Source of the DNA: Delphinus delphis
Lineage: Eukaryota; Chordata; Mammalia; Artiodactyla; Delphinidae
Assembly: GCF_949987515.2 (NCBI RefSeq)
Contig: NC_082700.1
Span: 38,775,380 to 38,839,379 of the forward strand
DNA length: 64,000 nt
Direction of reading: 5' to 3'
Position numbers and translations under genes: made by a program. How positions within the stretch are numbered: position 1 is the stretch's first letter; each line of letters starts with the position of its first letter. Positions 46,012 through 57,010 of this stretch are shown in pieces. Under the pieces are notes generated by a model. It saw only the letters and a list, made by a program, of their open reading frames with translations, had not been told where the DNA came from and did not search any database.

Positions 46012-48504
46012 ACCAGGGAAAATACTTATTTGACTAGCACTCTAATTTAATATTACATTTACAAAAGGAGAGACTTCTAATTTAAGAGCATATAAAAACA
46101 AAGTATACTTTATCTCACTTAAATATGGGCAAACTTGAACGGAACCAATGTTTAAATGGTATTTTTAATACTTGGCACATTAATGAATAGAGTGGGACAC
46201 TTAATATCAGGTAATAAGAATTATAGCATTACAATTGATGGAAACTCAGGATCTCAACTACTATAAATAAATCCAGGGGGTGTTTACATGAATCCAGTAC
46301 TGCAGCATACAAACTGTTCATATTAGCATACAGGCATTATTCTCTGATCTCTAGATTAGTTTATGAAATAGATAAAATGCTTGAAAAATAAGGAAGGTTT
46401 TCATTATTCTTTATTACATGTTAATTAAGATAATTTTTACAGGAGTATTTTTTTTTTATGTGAGGGTTAGTTAATTTAAAAAACCTGATAAAAATAAAGA
46501 TTAATAGCTTAGTATTTCATAAATATAAAATTTTGAAAACTCCAAAGGCAATAAAATTAAACTAATAGTTAACATTTATTCTTTTAACTAACATTTGGCT
46601 AGCTTGCTATTTCAAGTCAGTCTGATGTAATTTAGTTGATGAAAATTATAATTGACATTTAATAAGTGTGTTGATTAAAATATATGTTGTTTTGTCTTCC
46701 ATTTCAGATGGCAATTACCTGCTTAAGCATCTTTTCATTTCACAGATTAATAAGAACAATAGAATTTTAATATTCCTCTGGCACCAAGACTGTTCTTTAT
46801 ATGATTTATACTATATAGGATTTTCACAGTACAGAATTTACTTTCTAGTGTTAAATTAGGTATCTTCCTGAGAGCACTGAGCCATATTTTCCTGGTGTGC
46901 ACAATCTATGCCCTGGGAGTAACTGAAGCATATTGGGAGCTGTGTGAACTCCTATAGGCCAGTGGGGTGCTATTTAGTAAATAACTACTTAAAGTAAATG
47001 GTATTCACCATTTCTTCCTCATTCTAAATTTATCATTTTTAGTTTCTAACCTCTGTAGACAATGCAACCTTCTTACTTTCTCCCCTGTCTTCAGTCCCGT
47101 GTTCACCTAGGACAGGAGTGGGTCAGAGACTGTTAACAGTAAGAGGGGCCCAACAGCTGAGAAGGACAAAACCCAGTCTAGGAATTTCTCCTCTATCTCT
47201 TCATCTCCTCCAACTATACTTTCCTCTATACAGAATCTTTCCTTCTTTGATTTTCTGTAAAGATTGATGAAAAATTGGAGTTTTCCTATTACATTCTTTG
47301 GTCCTTTCTTCTGTAAGTCTGCATTTTTCTTCCTGCTGCACGCTGGTACTTAAGAAGTCTTCATTTGACTTGCCTTTAATAAGACATTAATTCCTCTGAT
47401 TTTACTAAACATCACAGATAGAAAAAATCATAAGTGATCTAACAGCTTTCATGAAAAGGAATTTCATTTAAGGACATCAAGTTTTTATCATATTTACAGT
47501 AAAAATTGCAGGTGATTAATTATTGTTTTGCACTTACCCATGCTCTACTTGCCTCAGGTAAATTATCCCATATCTCAGACATAATATTGTAACAAATTCC
47601 CAGAAGCAGCTTTATGCAGCCTTCTTGTCTCATATTCTCTTGGTCCTGTTAGCTTGTTATGTACATTGGATATTTTAGACTGGGAAATGGCATAATATTC
47701 CCATTTGATTTGAGAGTTCTATGCAACTAAGTTTTACCTAAATATAAACATTTAGATAATAAATATTATCTACTTTATTTGCTAGTATTTCCTTATACTA
47801 TGACACATAAGCAGAAAGAATTTGTTTAAATAAACCAACTTTTGCTTAAATGTAAACGAAATTTTACACAGAAGAAAAAGTTGTATCATCAATATCATTA
47901 AGAACACAACCAACACAAAAATCTTGCCATTTGAAGCATTTTCCTGGAAACCATTTGAGAATACTGAATTGAATATAGTTAAGTATCATTGTGAACAGTC
48001 AAAATCAACAACATTAGAAATCTGCTCATTGACTAGATTGGCTTGTCATTCCACTTGCCTTGTTTTGATACTCTATGAAACCACATCAGAGAGAATGATG
48101 AGACACAAACCCTAGTGAGTCTCAGAAGTCTTTAAAAGGCAATGTCCCATGTTCTTGCAGAGCTTTTCTTTTAAAGCCTCCTTCAGTGTTGCCAATGCTT
48201 TTGGCAATAAACACTTAATGTGTTTTGGGGTATCTTGGTTTTGAAATATAAGATATTGAAATGAAAGCCTTTTGGGTCTGCTTTGATTATGATAAAAATT
48301 GAATCAACATATATCAAACCCTTGTGTATTCATGTTAAACTAGTATTTGAGTAGCAATATAGTAAGTGTTAAAAAGATTCTGTTAATATGAGATATGATG
48401 CATATCATTTGTGGACTTACAATTCTACCTATATTGTTGATAGATCACCATAAATACTGAAGAGTTTGAATAGGTCCTTGGAGCATAGTGGAATAAAAAC
48501 ATTT
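46012..48504. other. Unannotated 2.5 kb stretch
   Basis: No gene or repeat that I can name. Composition is AT-rich with a less AT-rich interval at 47040-47240. Confidence 0.4.
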
Positions 48505-48665
48505 TCCTTGAGTTTTGGTCTCACCTCTGCCATTTGTTAGCTTTGGATATTGATCAATTTATTTAACCTAATTTGTGTGTCAGTTTCCTATTTTTTTAAA
48601 ACTTAGATAGTGATGCTTACTTTATAGCATTGATGTACTAAGTAATTGAGCTAATATATAAATAT
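48505..48665 (+). repeat. MIR SINE
   Basis: A clear MIR order: CTCACCTCTGCCATTTGTTA, GATCAATTTATTTAACC, GTGTCAGTTTCCTATTTTT, GATAGTGATGCTTACTTTAT and a TAATTGAGCTAATATATAAA end. Confidence 0.8.
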
Positions 48666-49114
48666 ATTTTTTTATTGTTCCTTACACTTAGATGCTAAAT
48701 ACATTTTAAGTTGTTTTCTTATTGAATAAAAAAATAAACTCAAATTTTGCTCCTTTGAATAAGAATGGTAGTAATAGGACTTTGTGAGCTATTATAGACA
48801 CAGATATGAACTGAATGGAAAATTATTCTTCCTATTTCCTCAGACTTACATACATTCACTGTTACCAAATTTCTTGAGAAGGGGTCATTGGTAAGATATA
48901 CAGATATTGTGGTTTTATTGAAATAACGTGTTCAAAAATTTTTAGTGACCTGATATTATCCAAGGTATGCCTCAAAGCTAAACTTTAAATTTGCAAATTT
49001 ATTTGTGAATATGTGAAGTGCCACATCTAATCTCCTTATGATTTGGGAAATAACAATTCAAATTTCTCTCCAACTTTGAGAAAGAAAGTTCTTTTATGTC
49101 TACTCCCCAGACCT
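48666..49114. other. Unannotated stretch
   Basis: No gene or repeat recognised. Confidence 0.45.
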
Positions 49115-49430
49115 TCTGTATCTATGCTGTACTTCGAGTTGGCCCCCACTGCCATATTTCACACCCTGAATTTCAAATGATTGTTTACTTGCATGGCTCT
49201 CTTCAGTTCAGTTCACTTAGCAGCATTCCAAGACTCTGCTAGGTGTTAGTGTTAAAATAAATCAAAGATGTTCCCTGCTATCCGTAGCAGGGTGAGGATT
49301 CAGGGAGAAATCCTTGATAGCAGGACCTGTCACCATGTTGGTGCTGCTTAGCTACTAACTCAGGGCCAACACCTGGTTGCCACTCAGTACGTGTTTCCTG
49401 AATGAATAAATGAATATACCATGTTATTAC
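49115..49430 (+). mobile_element. L2-like 3' end with insertion
   Basis: Ends GCCACTCAGTACGTGTTTCC followed by TGAATGAATAAATGAAT, the L2 terminus pattern. The region before it (49200-49370) is less clear and carries a perfect hairpin (49273-49292). Assignment of the left part is uncertain. Confidence 0.45.
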
Positions 49431-50329
49431 CTCAGTGGAAGGATTTAACAACATCTTTTAAAATGCATTCTCCACTCTCCCTCACAGTTTACCCAGAACC
49501 AAGGTTTGCAGCTGTGAGGAAAATAGAAGGGCTAGTTTCTCTCATTCTTACTCTACTTTTAATGTAGCCTAGTCTTATTCTGATCCAAATTTATTACATT
49601 TCTTGATATAGAACTATGCCCTTGATATATTAAGTGAAAGAATATTAGGTTAAAATTGGATGTTCAGCATGATGTCATTTAAAAAAAAAAGTAAAAGTGT
49701 GTTTGTCTTAGTAAAAATATAGGTGAATATAAACCTGGATGCTTACAGTAGCTGTCATTGTATGGTTGAACTAAGAATAAACTTTATTTCTCTGAATGTT
49801 TGTAATAAACATGTATTCCTTTTATAGAAAGGAAAAATCAGCTATTTTTAAAACAGAGAAGTGGCTTTGACTAGAAACAATGTAAAATGACCCAGGGTCT
49901 GGATTTAAGTCTATTTACATACAAGAGGGGTATTTTGGCTGCTTAAAGTATGGTTCTTAGAAACTTTACCCCTTATAAGCTTAGCTCATGGCTGGAAGGG
50001 ATGAGTCCATGAAAGTATATTTGCTGGGTTTCACTAGAATTTGCATTATTTCTCTTAATTAACTCTGTAATGCTAAGGATGATCCTTATCCCAACTTGCC
50101 AACTTCGCCATTGGTGCTAATCCCTTTAACAAACTGTCCTTGGCTATGAACTGCAATCATCACTGTGTGCTTGTCTGCTAGAGATTCAGACCAGTTAACC
50201 TCAGTCCTAAGAACTTTTTAAAAACAACCAGAAAAAACTCTTTTTTTTCTTCTTCCTCTATAGCTGTAGGCCATTGTTCTGTGTCCTTCTATCTTTTGAC
50301 ATTATGAATGATGTCCTTCCTTTAGTCAC
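49431..50329. other. Unannotated stretch
   Basis: No gene or repeat recognised. Confidence 0.45.
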
Positions 50330-50480
50330 ACGGTTACCTTGAAGATATTTATAGATCAAGTTCAGATCCCTCTGAGGGAGCACTTCAGTTTGCACTCTTC
50401 AAGCTCAGCGTTTTGTGTCCTCCAAACCTCCTTTTGTAACATATTTATTCTGGCAAAAATGTTCTGTATTAGGAAACTTT
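50330..50480 (-). mobile_element. Possible CR1/L3 LINE fragment, antisense
   Basis: TTGAAGATATTTATAGATC, CAGATCCCTCTGAGGGAGC and a TCAAGCTCAGCG segment resemble the reverse complement of CR1/L3 (GATATTTGTAGAC..GTCCCCTCTGAG..). Short and diverged. Confidence 0.35.
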
Positions 50481-51330
50481 TTTTGTTGTTGTTGTTATAT
50501 TCTTTTTACCCACTGTTGATGCAAAACAAACAAACAAAAATCAAAGGCAATGAAAAAAAAGAGTTAGTCATACCAGGAGATTTTTGTTGTTCACATAGTC
50601 ATCATTACTTGTCACATAATTTCTACCCCTTCTTATTTACATTCCGTTTTCTTTGGAAATGACATTGGCTTGTTTCTCCTAGTACACCAAAACCATTTTT
50701 GTACATTCTTATTAGTCTCTCTCACTTTTCTCATATATGTCATTCTTCAAATGTTTTATTTATCTACAGTCTAGGTATAATCTTATATTTTGCTAAGTTG
50801 CAGTCACATCAGAGTGAATCTTACTGTGTTATAAACATATTTTGCCACAAAGCAAATAGGATACAGTGGGTGTTCTTTCTGATTTCAGGTCACTATTGTA
50901 AAACTATTTGTGCTAGAACAAATTAAATCATGTGTCGGCTACAATGAAACTAAAATTCTCTTCCCTCTCTTCAACTCATTCTTTTAGACTAAGATCCTAT
51001 TGTACATGATGAAAATATGGCTATTAATCCACTAAATGTTTAGTTTTTGATTATGTATAGATTTAAATTATTTTTAGCAAATTTAATTTCTTTAATGTTA
51101 GGGCACATCATCTTAAAAATGTTGAATATGTTGATTACTGTTAGGTATGAGCTAATACTCCGTTTTTATTGATTAAAATGATTGACAAACCAAAAACTGA
51201 ATTTAATAATCCAATTTATGAAAAGTAAGGAGGAATATCTGGGAATGATACAAGCCCATTAATCCTACATATCCCATACGTTCAGCCATTCACATATGAA
51301 TACATAAGTGAATGAATGAATATATGCGTG
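50481..51330. other. Unannotated stretch
   Basis: No gene or repeat recognised. Confidence 0.45.
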
Positions 51331-51367
51331 TTCAGCATACGTGTGTGTGTATGTATGTATTCAGCAT

Positions 51368-51409
<42 letters not shown>

Positions 51410-51413
51410 ATGC
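51331..51413. repeat. Compound (TG)n/(TATG)n microsatellite in duplicated form
   Basis: TTCAGCATACGTGTGTGTG with a TATGTATG end occurs at 51331-51360 and again from 51360 with the TG part expanded to about 17 units (51370-51404). The second copy looks like an expanded tandem duplicate of the first. Confidence 0.92.
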
Positions 51414-51414
51414 A

Positions 51415-51512
51415 GTGCTTACGGTAACCCTATAGTAGTAGATATTTTTTACCCTGCTTTACTGATGAGGCAGCTGGGGATAAAAAGCTTATCACACCTG
51501 AAAGTAGGTATT
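51415..51512 (+). repeat. MIR-like fragment
   Basis: GGTAACCCTATAGTAGTAG, ACCCTGCTTTACTGATGAGG and CAGCTGGGGATAAAAAGC follow the TAACCCTATGAGGTAGG..TTTTACAGATGAGGAAACTGAGG core. Confidence 0.6.
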
Positions 51513-53160
51513 AGCAATTTATAGTTTTTACATTTCACTACATTTGCAGACTACTATTTGTCAATAAAAAGACGACACAGTTCTAAGGCCTGTCTTGAGG
51601 GAGTCAGAGTGCTATAATTTTATATGCGTTCTATACAATTGCTTTCCAGGACCGCAGTCTAGTCCTATGGGACATTAAGTCAAGCTGATGGTTCAAATTT
51701 AAGGTTCCACAAGGAACCTTTAGGTCTAAAGGTTCAGCAAGGACACATATTGATTCTTAAGACCTTTATTAATATATCCAAGTTAGTCCTGACTTACCTA
51801 AGAGAAGTTTTCCTAACATTTCTAGAGTCACTTATTGTGATGTTTTTCTTATCCATTATGCATTGGGTTATAGAGAACAACATCAGATATTTTTAAAGAT
51901 TGTAGTGAAACATGATCCACCATCTAGTATGGAGACTGTTGTGCAAAACTTATGTTGAACTTTTTCAAAATATCAACAAAAACAGTAGAGCCCAAAACAC
52001 AACTACTTACAGCCAAATATGGTTTATTATATTATATATTATAAAATATTATAAAATATTTTTATAATCCAGAAGAAAGGAAAATATCAAAGCTTTAGCT
52101 TTCAGTACTTAATAATGTTTGAATACTTAAAATATATAATGCTGGTTCTTTATTTGTATTATTTATATCTATTGGCATTTTTATTGAGCTTCGTTAATTT
52201 TCTTTTATCATTATTAACATAAGACATTTACTAGGAGTGATTACCCTTTGTGATGACTGAGCTTACTGTGAACAAAATAGATTAGGTAGAAAATATACTT
52301 GGTTGATGTAACTGTGTGGGACTTTTTCACATGACTAGTTTACCCTTCTCTTAATCCTCAGTGAACCATACTAAAAAATATAGGTATCGGGGTGGCTGGA
52401 AAAATTATATTTTATATCTTCAAAATTTTTCAGTAAATAAAGTGAGCCATTCTGTGAAGATGAAATTCAAATAGAAATAGGGCTTTTGCCCAGATTTTAT
52501 TTCTGGACTCCTACTTCAAATTTACAACTATGACAAGAGAAAACTTCTTTATCTGGAGCTAATACAAAAGGTAAGTCTACTGAAAACAGTGAGCCCTTAG
52601 TTTCCCATCGATGAGATTAATTGGATTTGAAAGGGCATTCATTCATAGAAGAATAAATGGAAACAGTGAAAGAAAATGGAGAGATATATCAATACATCAA
52701 GTAACTAAAAAGCTTCTGTTCATTCTGTCAGTGAATGTGCAGGCAAGATGTACCGTAGGTAATCAAGGATCACGTAATTAGAACTTAACTGTCATGGTAG
52801 TAATTCAGCTTTATAATCACAAGTATTTACCGGGTATATTAAACAATTATTTCCCACAAGTTCACGACACACATTAGTAATTTTAAAAATCAGTACCTTT
52901 AGATGTTTTAGATTTATCTTATTCACGTAAAAAGCATTTTATTAGTCTTTTCAAAGCAATGGTGTAAAATTTTCTAGTGTTGACACTAACTAAAACCTAC
53001 TCCCTTGTTCTTCCATATGTTCAATACCACAAAAATGACAACACATAGCTCATTGATTTCAAATTCAATATATAAAATCAGAATTTATAAAATAGATTAA
53101 GTAGACAGTAATTATTCTAATGGAAGCTATGATAGAATACTCTAATTTTAGGTCATATTT
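51513..53160. other. Unannotated; group of perfect hairpins at 51701-51735
   Basis: No gene or named repeat. Two overlapping perfect inverted repeats share one arm at 51701-51735. AT-rich low-complexity DNA lies at 52020-52065 (TATTATAAAATATTATAAAA). Confidence 0.45.
51701..51735. repeat. Overlapping perfect inverted repeats
   Basis: Hairpin 1: AAGGTTCC (51701) pairs with GGAACCTT (51713) across a 4-base loop. Hairpin 2: GAACCTTTAG (51714) pairs with CTAAAGGTTC (51726) across 2 bases. They share the middle arm, so only one can form at a time. Confidence 0.95.
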
Positions 53161-53167
53161 AAGAATT

Positions 53168-53172
<5 letters not shown>

Positions 53173-53204
<32 letters not shown>

Positions 53205-53391
53205 ACGCGGGCCTCTCACTGTTGTGGCCTCCCCCATTGTGGAGCACAGGCTCCGGACGCGCAGGCTCAGCGGCCATGGCTCACGGGCCCAGCCGCTCCG
53301 CGGCATGTGGGATCTTCCCGGACCGGGGCACGAACCCGTGTCCCCTGCATCGACAGGCGGACTCTCAACCACTGCGCCACCAGGGAAGCCC
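53173..53391 (-). mobile_element. CHR-type SINE, short form, youngest-looking copy
   Basis: Minus-strand copy next to a 31-base T-run (53169-53199). AAGAATTGTTTTT is duplicated at 53161-53173 and 53392-53404. Almost every CpG of the family is intact, as are the complements of the B box (GGGCACGAACC, 53326-53336) and A box (CCACTGCGCCA, 53369-53379). The long tail and intact CpGs indicate recent insertion. Open frames of 60-100 codons on both strands are SINE translations. Confidence 0.97.
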
Positions 53392-53404
53392 AAGAATTGT
53401 TTTT

Positions 53405-53689
53405 AATGTGGAACTCTGTTAGTACATTTATCACACAAAAGAAGGATATCCATTTTAATAAATATTAAAGGTATAATCAATACTAAAATATACATGGTTC
53501 TTTAAATGTTTAAACTTAAATTTTTAAACTTTTAAGATAATAGTAAAAATTTAGAGAAAATTACTAAGTGAGGTGTAGGGCTTTAAAAAAATGCAATTTT
53601 TTATTGCTGATAAGATTTGATGGAGATTAGAATTCTCTTTTTTTTTTTTAAGTTTATTTCCAGTTTACAGTTCTAGCTTGATGCACCAT
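53405..53689. other. Unannotated stretch
   Basis: AT-rich; nothing recognised apart from a T-run at 53638-53650. Confidence 0.45.
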
Positions 53690-55010
53690 TTTTTTTAAAA
53701 TCATTATTGGAGTATAATTGCTTTACAATGGTGTGTTAGTTTCTGCTTTATAACAAAGTGAATCAGCTATACATATACATATATCCCCATATCTCCTCCC
53801 TCTTGCGTCTCCTTCCCACCTTCCCTATCCCACCCCTCCAGGTGGACACAAAGCACCAAGCTGATCTCCCTGTGCTATATGACTGCTTCCCACTAGCTAT
53901 CTATTTTACATTTGGTAGTGTATATATGTCCATGCCACTCTCTCACTTCACCCCAGTTTACCCTTCCCACTCCCTGTGTCCTCAAGTTCATTCTCTACAT
54001 CTGCGTTTTTATACCTGTCCTGCCCCTAGGTTCTTCAGAACCTCCTTTTTTTTTTTTTTTTTTAGATTCCATATATATGTGTTAGCATATGGTATTTTTT
54101 TTTCTCTTTCTGACTTACTTCACTCCATATGACAGACTCTAGGTCCATCCACCTCACTACAAATAATTCAATTTTGTTTCTTTTTATGGTTGAGTAATAT
54201 TCCATTGTATATATGTGCCACATCTTCTTTATCCATTCATCTGTTGATGGACACTTAGGTTGCTTCCATGTCCTAGCTAATGCAAATAGAGCTGCAATGA
54301 ACATTGTGCTACATGACTCTTTTTGAATTATGTTTTTGCTGTGGTATATGCCCAGTAGTGGGATTGCTGGGTGGTATGGTATAGTTTTTTAAGGAACCTC
54401 CATACTGTTCTCCATAGTGGCTGTATCAATTTACATTCCCACCAACAGTGCAAGAGGGTTCCCTTTTCTTCACACCCTCTCCAGCACTTATTGTTTGTAC
54501 ATTTCTTGATGATGGCCATTCTGGCCGGTGTGAGATGATATCTCATAGTAGTTTTGATTTGCATTTCTCTAATGATTAGTGATGTTGAGCTTTTAACACT
54601 AGTGATGTTTCTTTCATCTGTTTGTTGGCAATCTGTATATCTTCTCTGGAGAAATGTCTCTTTAGGTCCTCTGCCCATTTTTGAATTGGGTTGTTTGTTT
54701 TTTTGATATTGAGCTGCTTGTAAATTTTGGAGATTAGTCCTTTGTCACTTGCTTCATTTGCAAATATTTTCTCCCATTCTGAGGGTTGTCTTTTCATCGT
54801 GTTTTTGGTTTCCTTTGCTGTGCAAAAGCTTTGAAGTTTCATTAGGTCCCATTTGTTTATTTTTGTTTTTATTTCCATTTCTCTAGGAGGTGGGTCAAAA
54901 AGGATCTTGCTGTGATTTATGTCATAGAGTGTTCTGCCTATGTTTTACTCTAAGAGTTTGATAGTGTCTGGCCTTACATTTAGGTCTTTAATCCATTTTG
55001 AGTTTATTTA
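53690..55010 (-). mobile_element. 5'-truncated L1 LINE, minus strand
   Basis: Poly(A) and 3' UTR are at the left (complement of GCAATTATACTCCAATAATG), and ORF2 runs leftwards from about 55010. On the minus strand the ORF2 C terminus is readable: SEVSQKEKKKYHMLTHIYGI ends at the stop near 54062, with MEYYSTIKRNK before it. Earlier pieces (54328-54678, 54576-54878) are in different frames, so ORF2 has frameshifts. Its 3' end text matches the L1s at 7163 and 17613. Truncated in the region coding for NSKWIKDL. Confidence 0.94.
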
Positions 55011-56036
55011 GAATTTTTAATGAGCATCAAAAGTCACCCTTGTCTCTTCAACAAAGAGCACATTTACCAGATTTTTCTTAGGATACTTTTTTTTAAAGTT
55101 TGTATACCATCCGTAAAGGTCCAAATTCATCCAATTTATCATAAATACTAGTAATTCTAACCAGAATGATTCAGTATAAAAACTATTTCCCCCAAAGTTC
55201 CGCCTGTATATATGCAATGTAAAGCACTATGATAGATAACCTTGCTGACCTGAATATACATCTAGCCAGCTCCCACCTCCATCCCCAAAATGTAATTTGT
55301 GTTTTTGGAGAATTTTTTTAAGAGAACTCTTGTAGAACAAAGGCACATCCACTGGGATTTTTTTTTTTTTTTTTCCATTTTCTGGAAGTAGGATAAACTC
55401 TACAGCCACTGGGATGGATTTTCTTCCCCTGGAAATTGGACATATAGGTCTTTGATGAGATTGGAATATTTAAAAATAAACCTATGATTTATTAGCTATG
55501 TTTTGGTTGTATTCTTCCTTTTATTATTGGCAAACAATGGGAGACTTGAGTTATATATTCATTGTGATAGGAGGTCACTGAGTCAGTCTAAATTATACAT
55601 CTGCTGCACCATTAAATGTTATAACTTCAGAAGGCATTCGAAATAAAAAGTTGACTGTGACCAAAGTTGTCAAACCTTAATAGTCTTTATCTGTAATGTC
55701 TTTCACAAAGCTCTTTAGGCAGGAAGAGCGATCAGTGTTGTTTGATAGCGGAATGTATTCAAATAAGACATATAGTGCAGTATTCATCACTCTTTTGTGT
55801 CTAACAGCAAGTGCCATAATTGCTTTTAGGTTTAATTGCAAGTATCATTGATGAAGTTTCCAGATAGATGTTTCTTTACTTTTCAATATAAGTACTTAAA
55901 AATTGACTAGCATTATTTCAGGTATTGCTCAAAGCTTGCAGAAGATTATACACAGATTTAGCCCTGTGACTTTTACTTGCAAACTACAGAGGCATTTACT
56001 CAAAGGAAAATTAAACAAATTGATGAAACTGATGGG
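55011..56036. other. Unannotated; tiny retro-insertion at 55349-55415
   Basis: No gene or named repeat. CCACTGGGAT occurs at 55349-55358 and 55406-55415, enclosing a T-run of 16-17 and about 31 further bases. Confidence 0.45.
55359..55405 (-). mobile_element. Possible severely truncated retroposed fragment
   Basis: The 47 bases between two copies of CCACTGGGAT are a T-run followed by CCATTTTCTGGAAGTAGG and a few more. This is the layout of an L1-mediated insertion on the minus strand (target duplication, poly(A), short 3' end of an RNA). The source RNA is unknown. Confidence 0.45.
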
Positions 56037-56147
56037 AGGATCCCACATGCTGCGGAGCAGCTGGGCCCGTGGGCCATGGCCGCTGAGCCTGTGCTCTGCA
56101 GCAGGAGGGGCCGCAGCGGTGAGAGGCCCGTGTACCGCAAAAAAAAA
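56037..56147 (+). mobile_element. CHR-type SINE, 5'-truncated
   Basis: Starts within the SINE at GGAGGATCCCACATGC, lacking the tRNA-like head and so the A and B boxes, and ends GTGTACCGC plus 13 A. Compared with other copies it lacks 15 bases between two GAGCCTG repeats. No target duplication is evident. Confidence 0.9.
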
Positions 56148-56589
56148 AAAATGTTTTGTATACCAGTGTATTTGTTTTCTTAATGTAAACCTTTGGCCAG
56201 TGTACAAGGAATATTGTAATGGGATGTCTTCAGGATGATTGTGAATGCTTCCAGGTGAATGGGAAATAAGCAGTGTTATCATCAGATATACAGACTCTCA
56301 CTTAATTCATCTTAGGTGTGCATTTTATGGTCTGTTTCTAGATGATAAAGTCTCAGGGTTAGAGTAAACCATCTCTACAGGTGACATGAAGTTTAGATTA
56401 TTTTTATATTACTCCCAGTGGTCTTCTAAGCATGTTTGAATGATTCCAGGGAACAGAACTCATCCTACTTCTGAAGAAACTAGATTCTCTTAGGCTTGCT
56501 TAAGTTAAAATTTTGCTTTTTTCAAAAATCGAACAAAAATTTATCTTATCATCATCATACACTTATCCCACTCAGGATCACACAGAAAA
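56148..56589. other. Unannotated stretch
   Basis: No gene or repeat recognised. Confidence 0.45.
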
Positions 56590-57010
56590 AGTCTCATATT
56601 TCATCCGCATTATAACACTTAAAAAATTTGATGACATTTCTTTTCTCCTGATACACATCTCCTCTTTCTGGTGTTGATATAAACTCCTACACCATTCAGA
56701 TTTTTTTCTCAGAATGTAGCTTCTGACATCTTCTCTGTGTTTTCCCTTTCTCACCCAGAGCTGAGCACAATAATCCCAGTGGTCTCTGATCAATGCAGAA
56801 GAGAAACTAGACTATCAAATTCATTGTTGCTGATAAAATTCTAAGTGTGAAGCCTACAACTTTGTTAATGCCTGTTGCTTCTGCCATCCAGGCAACATTC
56901 CTTTTGGGCTTTCCTGCTTGCCTGGACCTCTATGAAGTGCACACCCATAATAACTCACTGTTGCAAAGTCCATCTGCCAAATTTAATAAACTAATACAGA
57001 TTCAGAGCAA
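56590..57010 (-). mobile_element. CR1/L3-type LINE fragment, antisense
   Basis: The plus strand reads GAGCTGAGCACAATAATCCC, GTGGTCTCTGATCAATGCAG, AGAGAAACTAGACTATC and GTTAATGCCTGTTGC, matching the reverse complement of the C-terminal ORF2 region of CR1/L3 elements. These LINEs died out before the placental radiation. The left part (56590-56740) is less certain. Confidence 0.55.

Noticed and set aside
45647..46033. 128-codon frame
   Set aside because: Most of it is the translated CHR SINE at 45772-45995.
50339..50662. 107-codon frame with hydrophobic stretches
   Set aside because: Overlaps a possible antisense CR1/L3 fragment and T-rich DNA; the hydrophobic look comes from T-rich codons.
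53690..55020. Target duplication for the minus-strand L1 (TAGAATTC versus TAGAATTT)
   Set aside because: Only 7 bases match, and 40-50 unexplained bases lie between the first copy and the L1 tail.
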